Positions 1 to 11,462 of a stretch of 64,000 nucleotides of DNA are shown here, in pieces (the stretch's first letter is position 1; the number at the start of each line of letters is the position of its first letter). A program made the translations under genes and the position numbers. This stretch comes from Hevea brasiliensis. Lineage: Eukaryota; Streptophyta; Magnoliopsida; Malpighiales; Euphorbiaceae. The notes under the pieces are model-generated. The model saw nothing but the letters and a program-made list of their open reading frames with translations, was not told the DNA's origin and searched no databases. The stretch lies in contig NW_026614725.1 in assembly GCF_030052815.1 (NCBI RefSeq), positions 62,001 to 126,000 of the forward strand, in the 5' to 3' direction.

Positions 1-88
1 TCGAAAATAATAAGTTAAAAGGATTTTATTATAACGTAAATTAATATTAAGGTGATTTGATAATATAAATTAAAGTTTAGAGATAATA
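1..88. repeat. Fragment of the duplicated intergenic block of the beta-glucosidase array
   Basis: These 88 bases are almost identical to 20193-20280, in the intergenic DNA downstream of another array unit. The match stops where the large LTR-like element begins at 89, whereas the other copy continues with unrelated sequence. This marks position 89 as an insertion point in array DNA. No gene is present. Confidence 0.8.
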
Positions 89-3000
89 TGTGACGCCCCT
101 TACCCGTCTATTGTATAGCCGAGCAAGAAGTGCCACATTCGGTGCCGGAGCACCCTATCTTGTCTTTTCATGTCTATTGTAAATTTTAATGTCCTTTAAA
201 TCAGGTAATTTAAGTGTAGAAATTTTTTTTTTTTTTATATCTTATTTTTGTGGAGACCCGAACAGATCCTCCTCTGTTTTATTAGCATCTGGCGGGTTCC
301 ACTATCACCTGTTAACATATTCATAGTCATCTCACATATTTCCATATCATATTCTCTTTTATCATATCATTCACAACTATTTATGAGATCTCAAAATGAA
401 GTGTCATCTTTTGCATTCATATGGAAGTTCATAGATAATAAATTATAAGTTTTCATTTCAAGTCCAAAATAAATACATCATAAACTAGTAATTACATCAT
501 GACTAGACATAATGAACCAAAATACTAGTCTACACATGGGCCCTACCAAAATACAAATGACTGGTGAGGTGACGCTGATCGGTGGCAGATCTAGTCGGAA
601 CTCTGTCTGAATACTACTGTGGCGGCTGCTGATCTTCAGTACCTACGCGATGGAAAACCAACGCGCTAAGCATAACGCTTAGTGGTGCATAATTTATAAT
701 AATAATAATTAAACAATTGAAATAATATTTACAAATAATAAATTCTGGGTCTTTTACATTTTTTTATTACACTTTGGATTCAATTAAAATTATTGGGGTC
801 TTTCCTGTTTACTTATTGTATATTCAGTATTAATTTATTATTATCAATGCCCAAGAAACCTATAACAAATTATAAAAGCTGGATACAAGGGAGTATACGG
901 GTTAGACAGCCATATGTCTACCCTGTATACATCTGTCAGGCACGAGGCCAGCTGTCGGGCACGAGACTCACGCCAGCTTGTAAAGCCGTAAATAAAGTAG
1001 GCACAATGGCCAGTAGGCATATAGCCTGTAGAACAATCATATCAGACATATATTGTCAGTTCATGATTTGCTCTATAAGCAGTACTGCTATCTGTGGTCC
1101 CTAATTGGTATACCAATTTATCCAAACTAAATAAATAAGTCTAGGTATACTATGGGCAATTAAACATTTTTAATTATTTTAGCACTATTCACTGTTACTA
1201 TTTTCTAGTACTGTTCATTGGTACCATTAATTTCATATTAATGGGACATTAGTCCTAATTTACATATTCATATCATTTTTAATATTTAATTATCCTTATG
1301 AGAATTTTAATTATCATAAATAGCATTTTTCCCATGAACTTTCCTTTAGGTTCATGTTAATGTGTTATCTTTATCTAGGAATTTGACTAGGTTAGGATGT
1401 CTATTTAGTCACACTTACTTCATAACAATTATTCCTCTATGTTTAAACTTGAATTTCAGTTTTTGAATCACTGAATTTGGAGTTATAGAACTCAAGTTAT
1501 GGTCAAAATACCATAACTGGTCCCTTTGCCTCTAAGCTGTCCAGAATTTACAATTTCTAGTCAATAAACTTTGACCAGTCATTTGATCATTTTATGGTCA
1601 TTTTTAGACTTAGGTTCCTTCACAAGATATGTTCCTCTATGTCTTAGGGACTCCCAGGTACAATTTCATAATTTTTCAAGCTTGGTATAGTGAGTTATGG
1701 TCAATGTATTAACCTGGACTCTCAGTCCTATAAGGGCAAAAATCAACTTCAGGGCAGTATGTTTGACCCTCTTTTTAGGGTCTTTACACTTAGAATTTGG
1801 CAAAGGTGTCTAAATCAATATTGTATCCCTAAGTATCATGTTTCTACATCATATTGGCAAATCTCAAATGGAATTTCCTAGTGGGAGTTATGGCCAAATG
1901 AACACACAGGTATCAAATGGCATTCTGGGTTCAACTTAACATTTTCTAGATTTCAATTCCTAACTTTGGCTAATATTTTCCCTAGGATGCAATGGTTTCT
2001 AGAGCTTGGTCAAAACATAAAAATTGTTGTGCTATGTCTTATAAAACTTTTGGCACTAGTTTCACTCAATTTGCAGCTTTGGAGACCAAGTTATGGCATT
2101 TTTTCCAAAACTGGTCAAGCATACCAAAGGAACAGTATTTTGGTCATTTTCTGGGTTGGCAGTTTCAGTGACCCAAATTGTGCTAACAATTTGAATTTGT
2201 TAAAGGCAAAACTGGATTAAGTGGTCTTCATGAAAAGTGTAGCCCTATGTCTAAACTTTCCATGGTTAAAATTTTAGGTCATTTGGACCAGTATAGAGAG
2301 AGTTATGACCAAATGAACACGTACTGTTCATTTGGTCATTTTCTGGGTTGGCAGTTTCAGTGACCCAATTTGTGCTAACAATTTGAATTTGTTAAAGGCA
2401 AAACTGGGTTAAGTGGTCTTCATGAAAAGTGTAGCCCTATGTCTAAACTTTCCATGGTTAAAATTTTAGGTTATTTGGAGCAGTATAGAGAGAGTTATGA
2501 CCAAATGAACACGTACTGTTCATTTGGTCATTTTCTGGGTTGGCAGTTTCAGTGAACCAACTTGTGCTAACAATTTGAATTTGTTAAAGGCAAAACTGGG
2601 TTAAGTGGTCTTCATGAAAAGTGTAGCCCTATGTCTAAAATTTCCATGGTTAAAATTTTAGGTTATTTGGACCAGTATAGAGAGAGTTATGACCAAATGA
2701 ACACGTACTGTTCATTTGGTCATTTTCTGGGTTGGGTTGCAAAGAAATCCGAATTTGGGCAGTATTTAGGTCAAGTTTTGGACAGAATTTGGGCATGGTT
2801 TCTTCATGGAAAATGGGCTATTTTGGGTCTAGTTTCACCTCCAATTGGCCTCATACCAATTGGAGTCACACAATTTTATTTATGGCCTAAAATGTACACT
2901 GCCCTCAACAAACACAACCTGCAGAAAATTGGCACTTCCAAAACTCAATTTCCTCCAACTTCCTTACTTCAATTTGCATGTAATACACTTCTATAAGCAA

Positions 3001-4079
3001 CAATCTCATCCCAATAGATCAATTTCAACATTTTACACAAATTCCTCAACATTTACACAAACCCTAGTTTTCAAAGTTTCCAATTTACACAAACACTACA
3101 CAATCAAACACCCAAACATTTCAACTAATTACACATTCTCATGGAATCATTTTTCATCACTTAAAAGCAATAAACTTCAAGTTCCATGGCTGCCAAAAAT
3201 TCAAGGGTTCTTTCCTCTAGATTTTCTTTTTGTTTTAATGGTATTTATGCTTAGCTAAACATGCTTTTCATGTTTAATAAAGAGAAGAAGAGGGATTAGT
3301 GCACTAACCTCTTGTGACCCACTTCAAACTTTAATCTTTCTTCTTCTTATGGATATCTAAAGCTTCCTTATGGTGTGGGCTAAATTTTTTTGTGAAGGGG
3401 TCTATGGGTTTTGGGGAGGAGAAAGCTTGGAAAATCAAGCTTTAAGAAGAACAAAAATGGAGGGAGAGAGCTCCCATGGTGGACGGTTTCCAAGAGAGGG
3501 AGAGAGAGAAAAGAGGGAAGAAGAAGATGGAAGCTTGGGGTTGGTGGGATTTTGTCTCTTATCTCATATATATATATATATATATATATTTGTACTTTAA
3601 ATTCCAAATTTGTCATAAGCTCTTTATTTTCTTTTCTTTCCCTTTTCTTTTCTCTTCTTCTTTTTCCTAATTCAAATTCATAAACTTGCAATTTTAATTT
3701 ATGTTAATTATTTTATTTCCTAATTTTAATTTGACATTTATGTCAAAATTCACCTCTATGGGTGAAATGACCAAAATACCCTTCATGGTGCTCATCGGGT
3801 TATTTTTATTATTTTATACCAATTAATAAATTCTCTAAATTTTATTTTATTTTCTCTAAATTTTTTTTTAACATCTTTAATGTCATTTTTACCTAAATAA
3901 ACCTTAAATTTGGTCCCAAAATTATTTCCTATATTTATTAAATTTTCTTAACATTTATTCCATCAATTTATGCCTCTTCACTATAGTTTAAGTGTAGTTC
4001 CAAACATTCTGACTGTCCGAACAGATATTAGTCGTCAGAACAGTAAAATGTACGGACTACCTTTGATGAGGGCGTTACA
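89..4079. mobile_element. Large LTR-like element, copy A (probable solo or chimeric LTR)
   Basis: The element starts TGTGACGCCCC and ends GGGCGTTACA, so it has TG...CA ends and short imperfect inverted termini. It is the same family as 21165-24896, in the opposite orientation. It holds no protein domain; small open frames inside are chance. It contains three 192-bp tandem units (2141-2716) and a (TA)n run near 3568-3590. The left flank is TAATA, but the expected TAATA is missing after 4079, where the truncated Athila element starts directly. The right end was therefore rearranged. A solo LTR of a Ty3/gypsy element with very long LTRs is my best reading, by inference from the termini and from copy B. 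Confidence 0.7.
2141..2716. repeat. 192-bp tandem repeat, three units, inside LTR copy A
   Basis: The word TGGTCATTTTCTGGGTTGG recurs at 2141, 2333 and 2525, exactly 192 bases apart, and a fourth unit begins at 2717 and then diverges. At the unit junctions (2307-2337, 2499-2529, 2691-2721) lie inverted repeats GACCAAATGAAC / GTTCATTTGGTC around a 7-base loop. Copy B carries about two units at the same 192-base spacing. Confidence 0.9.
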
Positions 4080-4912
4080 CTATCCATAATGCTTACAAGA
4101 TATATTGAGTTTAGATGGAAATAAAGCTTTAATCTAAGCTAAGGAATAAGAAATTAAACACTAGAAATGTAGAAAAATGTAAGGGAAGAAAGAAATCTGC
4201 AAATCTTGGTTGAAAATGGTGTGGAAGGTGAAAGTGACTCTTCAAATTCTGCTCAGCCCCTCCTTTCCTTTTCTGCTCCCTTTTCTCCTCCCTCTAAAAT
4301 GGGAAAATGAGACTATTTATAGCATTTTTCTGACATGGAGCCCTAAAATGGTATGTTCTAGGAGGAATTATTTGAGGGAATCTCCTGCCAGCTCATTAAT
4401 GAACTCTTTATGGGACTGCATAAGTGGACTGCATAAGTTATGCGATCCCTTATGCGCTACTGGTTCTGAGTCACTTATGCGAAACTGCATGACTTGGTGC
4501 ATAGGTTATGCACAATTCCGTGAAGGTGCATAAGGGAGGCGAGAATGTGCATAAGCTATGCAGTCTCCTTATGCATATTTCGGTTGGTTCTGAACGATGA
4601 TCTTTCTCCTTATGCAGATCTATATAGCTTATGCGGCAAGTTATGCACAGTTTGGTCAATGCATATTTCAGCTTGAAAACTTGTTTTTGACATCTTTGGC
4701 TGTAGAAGTCACTCCTCAGTGGCAAAATTTCTCTTCAGTCCTTCAAAAACACCATTTTTCCTACAAAACAAAGTAAAAATTACAAATTAATCCAAAATCG
4801 ACAATTATGAAAAACTAACTAATTAACTAATGAAATTAGCTAAAAATGACTAATAATCAAATAAAATGGTTATGAAATTAAACCTAAATGATTATGCAAA
4901 ATGCATGCATCA
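4080..4912 (-). repeat. Partial 3' LTR of the truncated Athila element
   Basis: The inner edge is ATGCATGCATCA at 4901-4912, identical to the inner edge of the complete Athila LTR at 28094, followed by a polypurine tract (CCCCC on this strand, 4917-4921). On the minus strand a TATAAATA-like box lies near 4314-4322. Upstream of it, 4420-4680 is packed with short words built on CTTATGCA and GCATAAG, many forming small palindromes. The outer part of the LTR is missing, since the full LTR of the relative is about 1.63 kb. Confidence 0.75.
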
Positions 4913-6492
4913 AATACCCCCAAACTCAAGCTTTTGCTTGTCCTCAAGCAAACTTTAAAATGTAATGCAAAATTTTTAGGGGTGCCTTGTCCAAAGAGCT
5001 ATGAAAATTACCAATTGAAGTAACTTAACACCCCTTCAGCCATACCAACAATCCATATACCCATCCTTCAAAATGCAAAGAATTTAATGCTTATCCAAGC
5101 TTTCACCGCTTAGCCATCAAGTCAATTATCAATCAAAATCCCCAAACCAACCAATCAAAAGAGAGAGTCATGCTCAAAAGGAATTCTAGGATCATCAATA
5201 ACCAAAGTGTCTCTATATGGAATGATGGAATTGAATGAATGAATGAATAATTTTCCAATCCCATAGGCAAATTCCCTATTCCCATCTCCACTAATGTAGC
5301 AAGTACTATCAAGAGATCAAAGGTCTTTTTAGGGGTGTAATGGGGCCATGGGGTTCAAAATGAGGCTAAGAAGAAAAAGGGGTAAAAAGGCTTCAAAGCA
5401 TGAGAATATTTTCAATTTTGAAACATAAGGTACACTTCTTGTTTTATTATATTTTTTTCTTTTTCTCTTTTTTTATATATATGGGAGAGAGAAATATACA
5501 ATGAGGATTGTCAAGTGCTAGCATAATTTACAAAACACATAAAAATGGAGGGACATTTTGATTCTTTAAACTTGCATTTTGCATTTCCTTTTGATGATTG
5601 TCCCTAAAAATGCCACCCCCAAACTCATTTCTTTTAATACTTTGGGTGGATTTCTTTCAATTTGAATGACAATAATGAAAAGTACATATACTAGCACTTT
5701 TACAAGATGACAAGCATTTCTTCTCCCTTTTATTGTATATATTTTTTTTCTCTTTTTTTTTTATTTTTTTTTATGTACCTAATATTATGAATAATTATTC
5801 TCATGAAAAGGGTTGGAGTGTTTGGTTCATTGGCTAGGTGGTAATAAGGATTTCAAGAAAAATTAGGGATAAAAAGGCTCAAAGGGGTTTGCAAGGGTAA
5901 ATTTTAATTAGGAAAAAGGGCCAAAGGTTCAAAATGAGAAGGTTTAAATCAAAGAATGCCTAATCATTTCTCTTTTCAAGTATAAGCTGGTATTTCGCCT
6001 TGAAAGGTTTAGAAAATTTGTTCTAGGATTGGTGAGACATCATTTGACTACCTTATATCCAATAACTCCCTCTAAACACTTCCATCTCAAAATGACTAGT
6101 TGGGTGGCTTTTTGGCTAAGAAGATATAGGCAAGGGATAACACTTCAAAACTTTGCACCTCTTAGGAACTTTCAATCCACAAACCCAACTAAAGGTAAGT
6201 CAAATCACTCTCATAGGCAACTTTTCAATACTCAAGGGATTTGGCAAAAGATTTTAATGCATGATGCATGATTCCTAAAATGAGTAATGCATTAACTAAA
6301 TGGAGGGAGTCTATTTGTATGCAATTTGTACAATTTCTAAGTGATGTATAATGTGTGTGTAAATGTGTTATGTATATGTATGTATGGATGTATATGTAAA
6401 ATATTTACAATATATGAAAATGAAATGGGATGAGATGTTCCTATACTCAAAATGTTAAAAATGAAGCAAAAATTAAGAAAAACAAAACTAAA
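4913..6492. other. Noncoding 3' region of the truncated Athila element
   Basis: This stretch lies between the end of the integrase frame and the 3' LTR. It is AT-rich with poly-T runs (5440-5480, 5740-5775) and resembles 28095-30302 in the complete element, including the opening CTTGTCCTCAAGCAAA. I see no env-like open frame in it. Confidence 0.6.
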
Positions 6493-7590
6493 TCACCTTC
6501 TTTGAATTCCTTTTCCTCGATGCTTATCATGCCAAACTTTAGTTCTTTCTTTGTAAATACGGGCACTTTCATAAGCATCCATCCTCAATTCCTCAAGCTC
6601 ATTAAGTTGTAACAACCTTTTCTCACCAGCTTGCTTAAGATCAAAATTCAAGGTTTGAATGGCCCAATATGCTCTATGTTCTAGCTCCACAGGTAAATGA
6701 CAAGACTTACCATACACCAACCTAAAGGGAGTAGTTCCTATAGGGGTTTTGTAGGCAGTCCTATATGCCCATAAAGCATCATCTAGTTTGATAGACCAAT
6801 CTTTCCGAGAATTGTTCACTGTTTTCTCCAAAATATGCTTGAGCTCTCTGTTAGAAATTTCAACTTGTCCTGAAGTTTGAGGGTGGTATGGTGTAGCTAT
6901 CTTGTGCACTACACCATACTTCCTCATTAGGCTCTCAAATTGCTTATTACAAAAATGGGAACCCCCATCACTAATTATAGCCCTAGGAGCTCCAAATCTG
7001 CTCAAGACAAATTTCTTCAAGAATTTCACTACCACTCTAGCATCATTAGTTGGAGTTGCAATAGCTTCCACCCACTTTGACACATAGTCAACTCCAACTA
7101 AGATGTATCTATTACCATATGAAGGAGGGAATGGCCCCATAAAATATATTCCCCAAACATCAAATAATTCCACTTCAAGAATATTATTTAGGGGCATTTG
7201 ATCTCTTTTTGACAAATTTCCACTCCTTTGACATTTATCACAATCCAACACAAATTTCCTCACATCCTTAAAAAGATTTGGCCAAAAGAAACCAGCTTGC
7301 AAAATTTTACTAGCTGTTTTAGAGATTCCAAAATGTCCTCCATAATCAGAAGCATGGCAATGATGCATAATACTCTGTATCTCCTCTTCAGGAATACATC
7401 TCCTTATTAAACCATCACAGCATCTCCTAAAGAGTAAAGGGTCATCCCATCTATAAAACTTCACCTCATGCAAAAACTTTTTCTTTTGTTGCCATGTCAT
7501 ACCTAGAGGTAAAACTCCACAAGATAGATAATTCACAAAGTCTGCATACCAAGGTAGTTTAGCAACAAGAGAGAAAAGATGTTCATCCAA
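6493..7590 (-). pseudogene. Athila integrase region (broken)
   Basis: A 365-codon open frame holds the integrase zinc-binding region (HHCH...CDKC, about residues 76-120) and most of the catalytic core. The second and third acidic positions lie in IISDGGSHF and in GQVEISNRE. The first catalytic aspartate, expected in the motif WGIDFMGPF as in the sister element, reads WGIYFMGPF here (codon TAT near 7150), so the enzyme should be inactive. The frame is separated from the upstream RT/RNase H frame by a frameshift and stops after [13 protein letters not shown], losing the C-terminal domain kept in the sister copy. Confidence 0.85.
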
Positions 7591-10073
7591 GAAAAATTCA
7601 TCAATAGGATTTCATCCAATTCATCACCATCCAATTTCAACCTACTAAGATTATCAGCAACTACATTTTCAGCTCCCTTCTTATCTCTAATCTCCAAATC
7701 AAACTCTTGTAACATCAGAATCCACCTAATGAGCCTAGGCTTAGCCTCCTTTTTACGAAGCAAATACCTGATGGCTGCATGATCTGAAAATATAATCACC
7801 TTTGAGTCAATAATGTAAGGTCTGAATTTTTCAAATGCAAAGACAATTGCTAAAAATTCCTTTTCAGTTGTTGCATAATTTGTTTGAGCCTCATCCAGTG
7901 TTCTACTAGCATAATAAATAGCATAAGCCTTTTTGTCCTTTCTTTGACCAAGAACAGCCCCAATTGCATAGTTGCTAGCATCACACATAATTTCAAAAGG
8001 TAGGCTCCAATCAGGTGGTTGCATGATTGGTGCAGTGATAAGAGCTTGCTTCAACCTGCAAAAGGCATCCAAACACTCTTGGTCAAATACAAATGGTGTA
8101 TCATTACTTAACAAATTAGACAAAGGTTTAGCTATTTTGGAAAAATCCTTGATAAAGCGTCTGTAGAACCCGGCATGTCCTAGGAAACTTCGAATTCCCT
8201 TGACATTGGTAGGAGGGGCCATCTTCTCTATCACTTCGACTTTGGCTTTATCAACCTCTATTCCTCTGTTAGACACCAAATGTCCAAGCACTATCCCTTC
8301 CTGAACCATGAAATGACACTTTTCCCAGTTTAACACAAGGTCAGTATCTGCACATCGCTGCAAAACTTTAGAAAGGTTAGCCAAGCATATATCAAATGAA
8401 GATCCATAAACAGAAAAATCGTCCATAAAAACCTCCATTATGTCTTCAATGAAATCTGAGAAGATTGCCATCATGCACCTTTGAAAAGTGGCTGGTGCAT
8501 TACATAACCCAAATGGCATCCTCCTATAAGCAAAGGTTCCATATGGACAAGTAAAAGTGGTTTTCTCTTGATCATTTGGATGGATAGGGATTTGAAAAAA
8601 ACCTGAATATCCATCTAAATAGCAAAAGTAAGAATGCCTAGCTAGTCTTTCCAACATCTGATCAATAAAGGGAAGTGGAAAATGATCTTTTCTAGTGGCA
8701 ACATTTAATTTTCTGTAATCTATGCACATTCGCCAACTAGTCACTGTTCTGGTGGGAATTAATTCATTATTTTCATTTTTGACCACTGTCATTCCACCCT
8801 TTTTTGGGACAACATGTACTGGGCTCACCCAAGTACTATCTGAGATAGGGTAAATGATCCCTGCATCAAACAACTTCAAAATTTCTTTTTTAACAACTTC
8901 TTTCATATTTGAGTTCAACCTCCTCTGATGTTCAATAGATGGCTTACAATTTTCTTCCAAAATGATTCTATGCATGCAAAAGTGTGGGCTTATTCCCGTA
9001 ATGTCATCTATGGTGTATCCCAAGACTTTTCTAAATTGTCTCAACACTCTTAACAACTTATCAGCCTCTAAGATACTCAAGTTTGCATTTACAATTACTG
9101 GATAAGTGTTATTAGTGCCAAGAAATTCATACCTGAGCTGAGAAGGAAGTTGCTTAAGTTCTACCTTAGGTGCATCTTCTTCCTTGAATGATGGTTGCTT
9201 AAATTCAACTTTTTCCTTTTGTGTGAGTTGAAAAACTGGAGCAGAAGTGAATGGTGGACTTCCCTCTAAGTGTTGAGCATATGCAGCTACAAGAGGGTTG
9301 TCATAGTCTATGCCTCCTCCATGAACCAAACAATTTTCAAGTGGATCTTCTGGATATTTCTTTCTGAAGTGTTCTTCAACCAGCTCATCAATGATATCAA
9401 CTCTCAAGCAAGTATCAGCTTCAGAATGATGCTTTTTCATAGTGTTATTAATATTGAAAACCAATTGCTCTTCACCAACTCTAAGAGTCACCTTTTCTCC
9501 TTTCACATCAATCAATGCTCCTGCTGTAGCCAGGAAAGGCCTTCCCAAGATAATTGGAATATTAAAATCTTCCTCCATGTCCAAGATAACAAAGTCAACA
9601 GGTATATAGAACTTCCCAACCTTCAGAGGCACATTCTCCAAAATCCCTTCAGGATACTTAATTGACCTGTCAGCTAACTGAAGAGAAATGTGGGTTGGTT
9701 TAAGATCTCCCATGTTGAGCTTCTCATAAATGGAAAGGGGCATAAGGCTAACACTAGCCCCTAAATCACATAAGGCTTTTGTAGAACAAGACTCTCCAAT
9801 GTGGCATGGAATTGAAAAACTCCCTGGATCCTTAAGCTTTGGAGGAAGTTTCCTTTGGAGGATAGCACTACATTCTTCTGTCAAAGCTACAGTTTCATCA
9901 TCTTCAAGTTTCCTCTTGTTTGAGAGAATTTCTTTCAAGAATTTTGCATAAGAGGGCATTTGTGAAAGAGCATCAACAAAAGGCACATTTATGTAAAGTT
10001 TCTTCAAAACCTCTAAAAACTTCCCAAATTGCCTATCAAGCTTGGCTTTGTGAAATCTTTGTGGAAAGGGATT
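7533..10073 (-). pseudogene. Athila gag C-terminus, protease, RT and RNase H
   Basis: The open frame begins inside the (TA)n junction, so its first residues are not element-derived. After a short gag tail (RQFGKFLEVLKKLYINVPF) come an aspartic protease with CDLGASVSLMP, a linker with PIILGRPFLATAGALIDVKG, reverse transcriptase with MCIDYRKLN, the active-site box FMDDFSVYG and [14 protein letters not shown], then RNase H with CDAS and [12 protein letters not shown]. The last residues before the stop diverge because of a frameshift into the integrase frame. Domain order PR-RT-RH-IN is that of Ty3/gypsy elements, and the protease and linker words are typical of the Athila lineage. Confidence 0.88.
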
Positions 10074-10092
10074 ATATATATATATATATATA
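10068..10092. repeat. (TA)n microsatellite at a retroelement/gene junction
   Basis: A short TA repeat separates gag sequence on the left from beta-glucosidase exon 4 sequence on the right. It is the scar of the event that removed the 5' part of the Athila element and the 3' part of the gene. Confidence 0.7.
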
Positions 10093-10093
10093 A

Positions 10094-11229
10094 TTAACTT
10101 CTCCAAATCTACCCTCTGTAACTAAGATTAGTATTATGCATTAACTCGGTATCGTCCTGTCTTAATGCAAGCATAATTTATAATATTTTCAATATTTTAT
10201 TGTCAATATATTATATTGTTGAGTAACTTCTTTTTTTATTATTTTTAGAAGGGGAAGAAGAACCATCACCTCCTATTATTTCCCACCTTTTATTGAGACC
10301 TATCTAATACAACTTAACCTGATAAACAATTATTTAAGTGAAGAAAATAATCAATTGCCAAAAATAGATGATAGCGATCATCTGCTACATCCCCATTGCT
10401 TCCATCCGCAATTTTTCCCGATAACAACAGTAGTCACATTTTTTTTAATTAGCTACATGAACAAAAAATATTTATCAATTATATGTACATCGACCTTCCA
10501 CTCATAATGTTAGTTGAAAAGGAAAAGAAAAGTAGATTAATTGAGAAGTTTCACTGATTAGAAAAACTAAAAAAAAACTCGAGAGGGCTAATACAATTAC
10601 GTAGCTGATGTTGGTCATTAATGGTTCACTTGTAACCTTAAAATAAGACTAAGTCAGTACTCTAATTTCATGTTGAGAAAAATTAAATAACCTGAAGTAA
10701 GCAGATAAATAGCAAATGAGAATTTGACCAATAACAAACTAGATAAAGTCAACTATATGTCAAGAACTAGAAATTCCATAGTATAGCTGGCAATATATAA
10801 ATAAGTGGGTGAATGCATCCCAATTGCTGAGGCCTTTGTTGCCTTCCGAGAATACTCCTTCCATCTGCAGGAATAAATATATGAAGAAATTAATTTATGT
10901 ATGGGAAATATTGTCTGCATGCAACTCAAGTACATGATCTATGAGAAAGTTTGTCTAGGGATGGTTACAAATTTCTCAGAAAATTATTTTTTTATGAGAG
11001 AATTATATTCATTGAATGGCTTCATTTTTCATCAGTTTTAAAGGAATTTATAAATACTAGGTTATATATATGCAGGAATTATTTATATTTATATATGCAG
11101 GAAATTTTGGATGGCTTCGTTGCCAACAGACCTTCAGAACAGTTACATTGCGTACGTGTAGAATATATGTAGACCAAGGCAAATGTTGCTTGCTGGTTTG
11201 TAATGGCATAAATTTGTTTAATTTAGTGC

Positions 11230-11308
<79 letters not shown>

Positions 11309-11462
11309 AATCATACATATATATAGCTACCTGATAAGAAGAAGTTGCAGTCCCAAAGAGAAAAGATGGAGGGAATTGGCCACGATCCAAACATGAACGC
11401 CTATCTGTCATCAACACTATTGATGATAGGAAGAGAACCAAAACAAAACTGGCTTTCTTCAT
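10094..11462 (-). pseudogene. GH1 beta-glucosidase, copy 1: 5' remnant
   Basis: Exon 1 (11331-11462) encodes the signal peptide and LDRGQFPPSFLFGTATSSYQ, the start of the mature GH1 protein. Exon 2 sequence is found to about 10785 (right edge 10864), but the splice donor at its end is lost in TTATTTATATATTGCC. The next exon (10359-10417, [14 protein letters not shown]) has lost its acceptor AG (TTATCG) and has a GC donor. Exon 3 stops after the codons for DDTELMH (about 10151-10131) and is fused by a deletion to intron 3 and the first bases of exon 4 (GRFGE), which end at 10094. Exons 5-11, including both catalytic glutamates, are gone. The promoter segment with the TATA box present in other copies is also deleted. 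It is clearly non-functional. Confidence 0.9.
11229..11304. repeat. (TA)n(GA)n microsatellite in intron 1 of copy 1
   Basis: About 20 bases of TA repeat are followed by about 56 bases of GA repeat. The other copies have no such expansion in this intron. Open frames rich in leucine and serine across it are artefacts of the repeat. Confidence 0.95.

Larger units (their letters stand above)
4080..10073 (-). mobile_element. Truncated Athila-type Ty3/gypsy retrotransposon
   Basis: Read on the minus strand, it runs from the C-terminal part of gag through protease, reverse transcriptase, RNase H and integrase to a polypurine tract and part of a 3' LTR. The 5' LTR, primer site and most of gag are missing. 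The gag side ends in a (TA)n run at about 10068-10092, which joins directly to beta-glucosidase exon 4. The LTR side is cut at 4080 by the neighbouring LTR-like element. The pol frame is broken near 7590-7610 and the integrase C-terminus is lost near 6490. It is closely related to the complete element at 26469-37593 but is a separate subfamily by LTR sequence. Confidence 0.88.

Noticed and set aside
2631..3258. Open frames of 121 and 137 codons in LTR copy A
   Set aside because: They overlap the 192-bp repeat and have no recognisable domain. The same region in copy B is not open in a matching frame.
3380..3691. Several overlapping open frames in both directions around a TA repeat
   Set aside because: They are low-complexity Lys/Glu or Ile/Tyr strings produced by purine runs and (TA)n inside the LTR-like element, and copy B does not keep them.
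89..4079. DNA transposon reading of the large element, because its ends are inverted repeats
   Set aside because: Copy B has a 5-bp target duplication with TG...CA ends, and the terminal inverted match is only about 10 bases, as LTRs often have. No transposase is present, though this could be revisited if longer relatives are found.
11057..11462. Leucine/serine-rich small proteins over the GA repeat
   Set aside because: The residues come from translating (GA)n and (TA)n in intron 1 of the broken beta-glucosidase. Only exon 1 is genuine.
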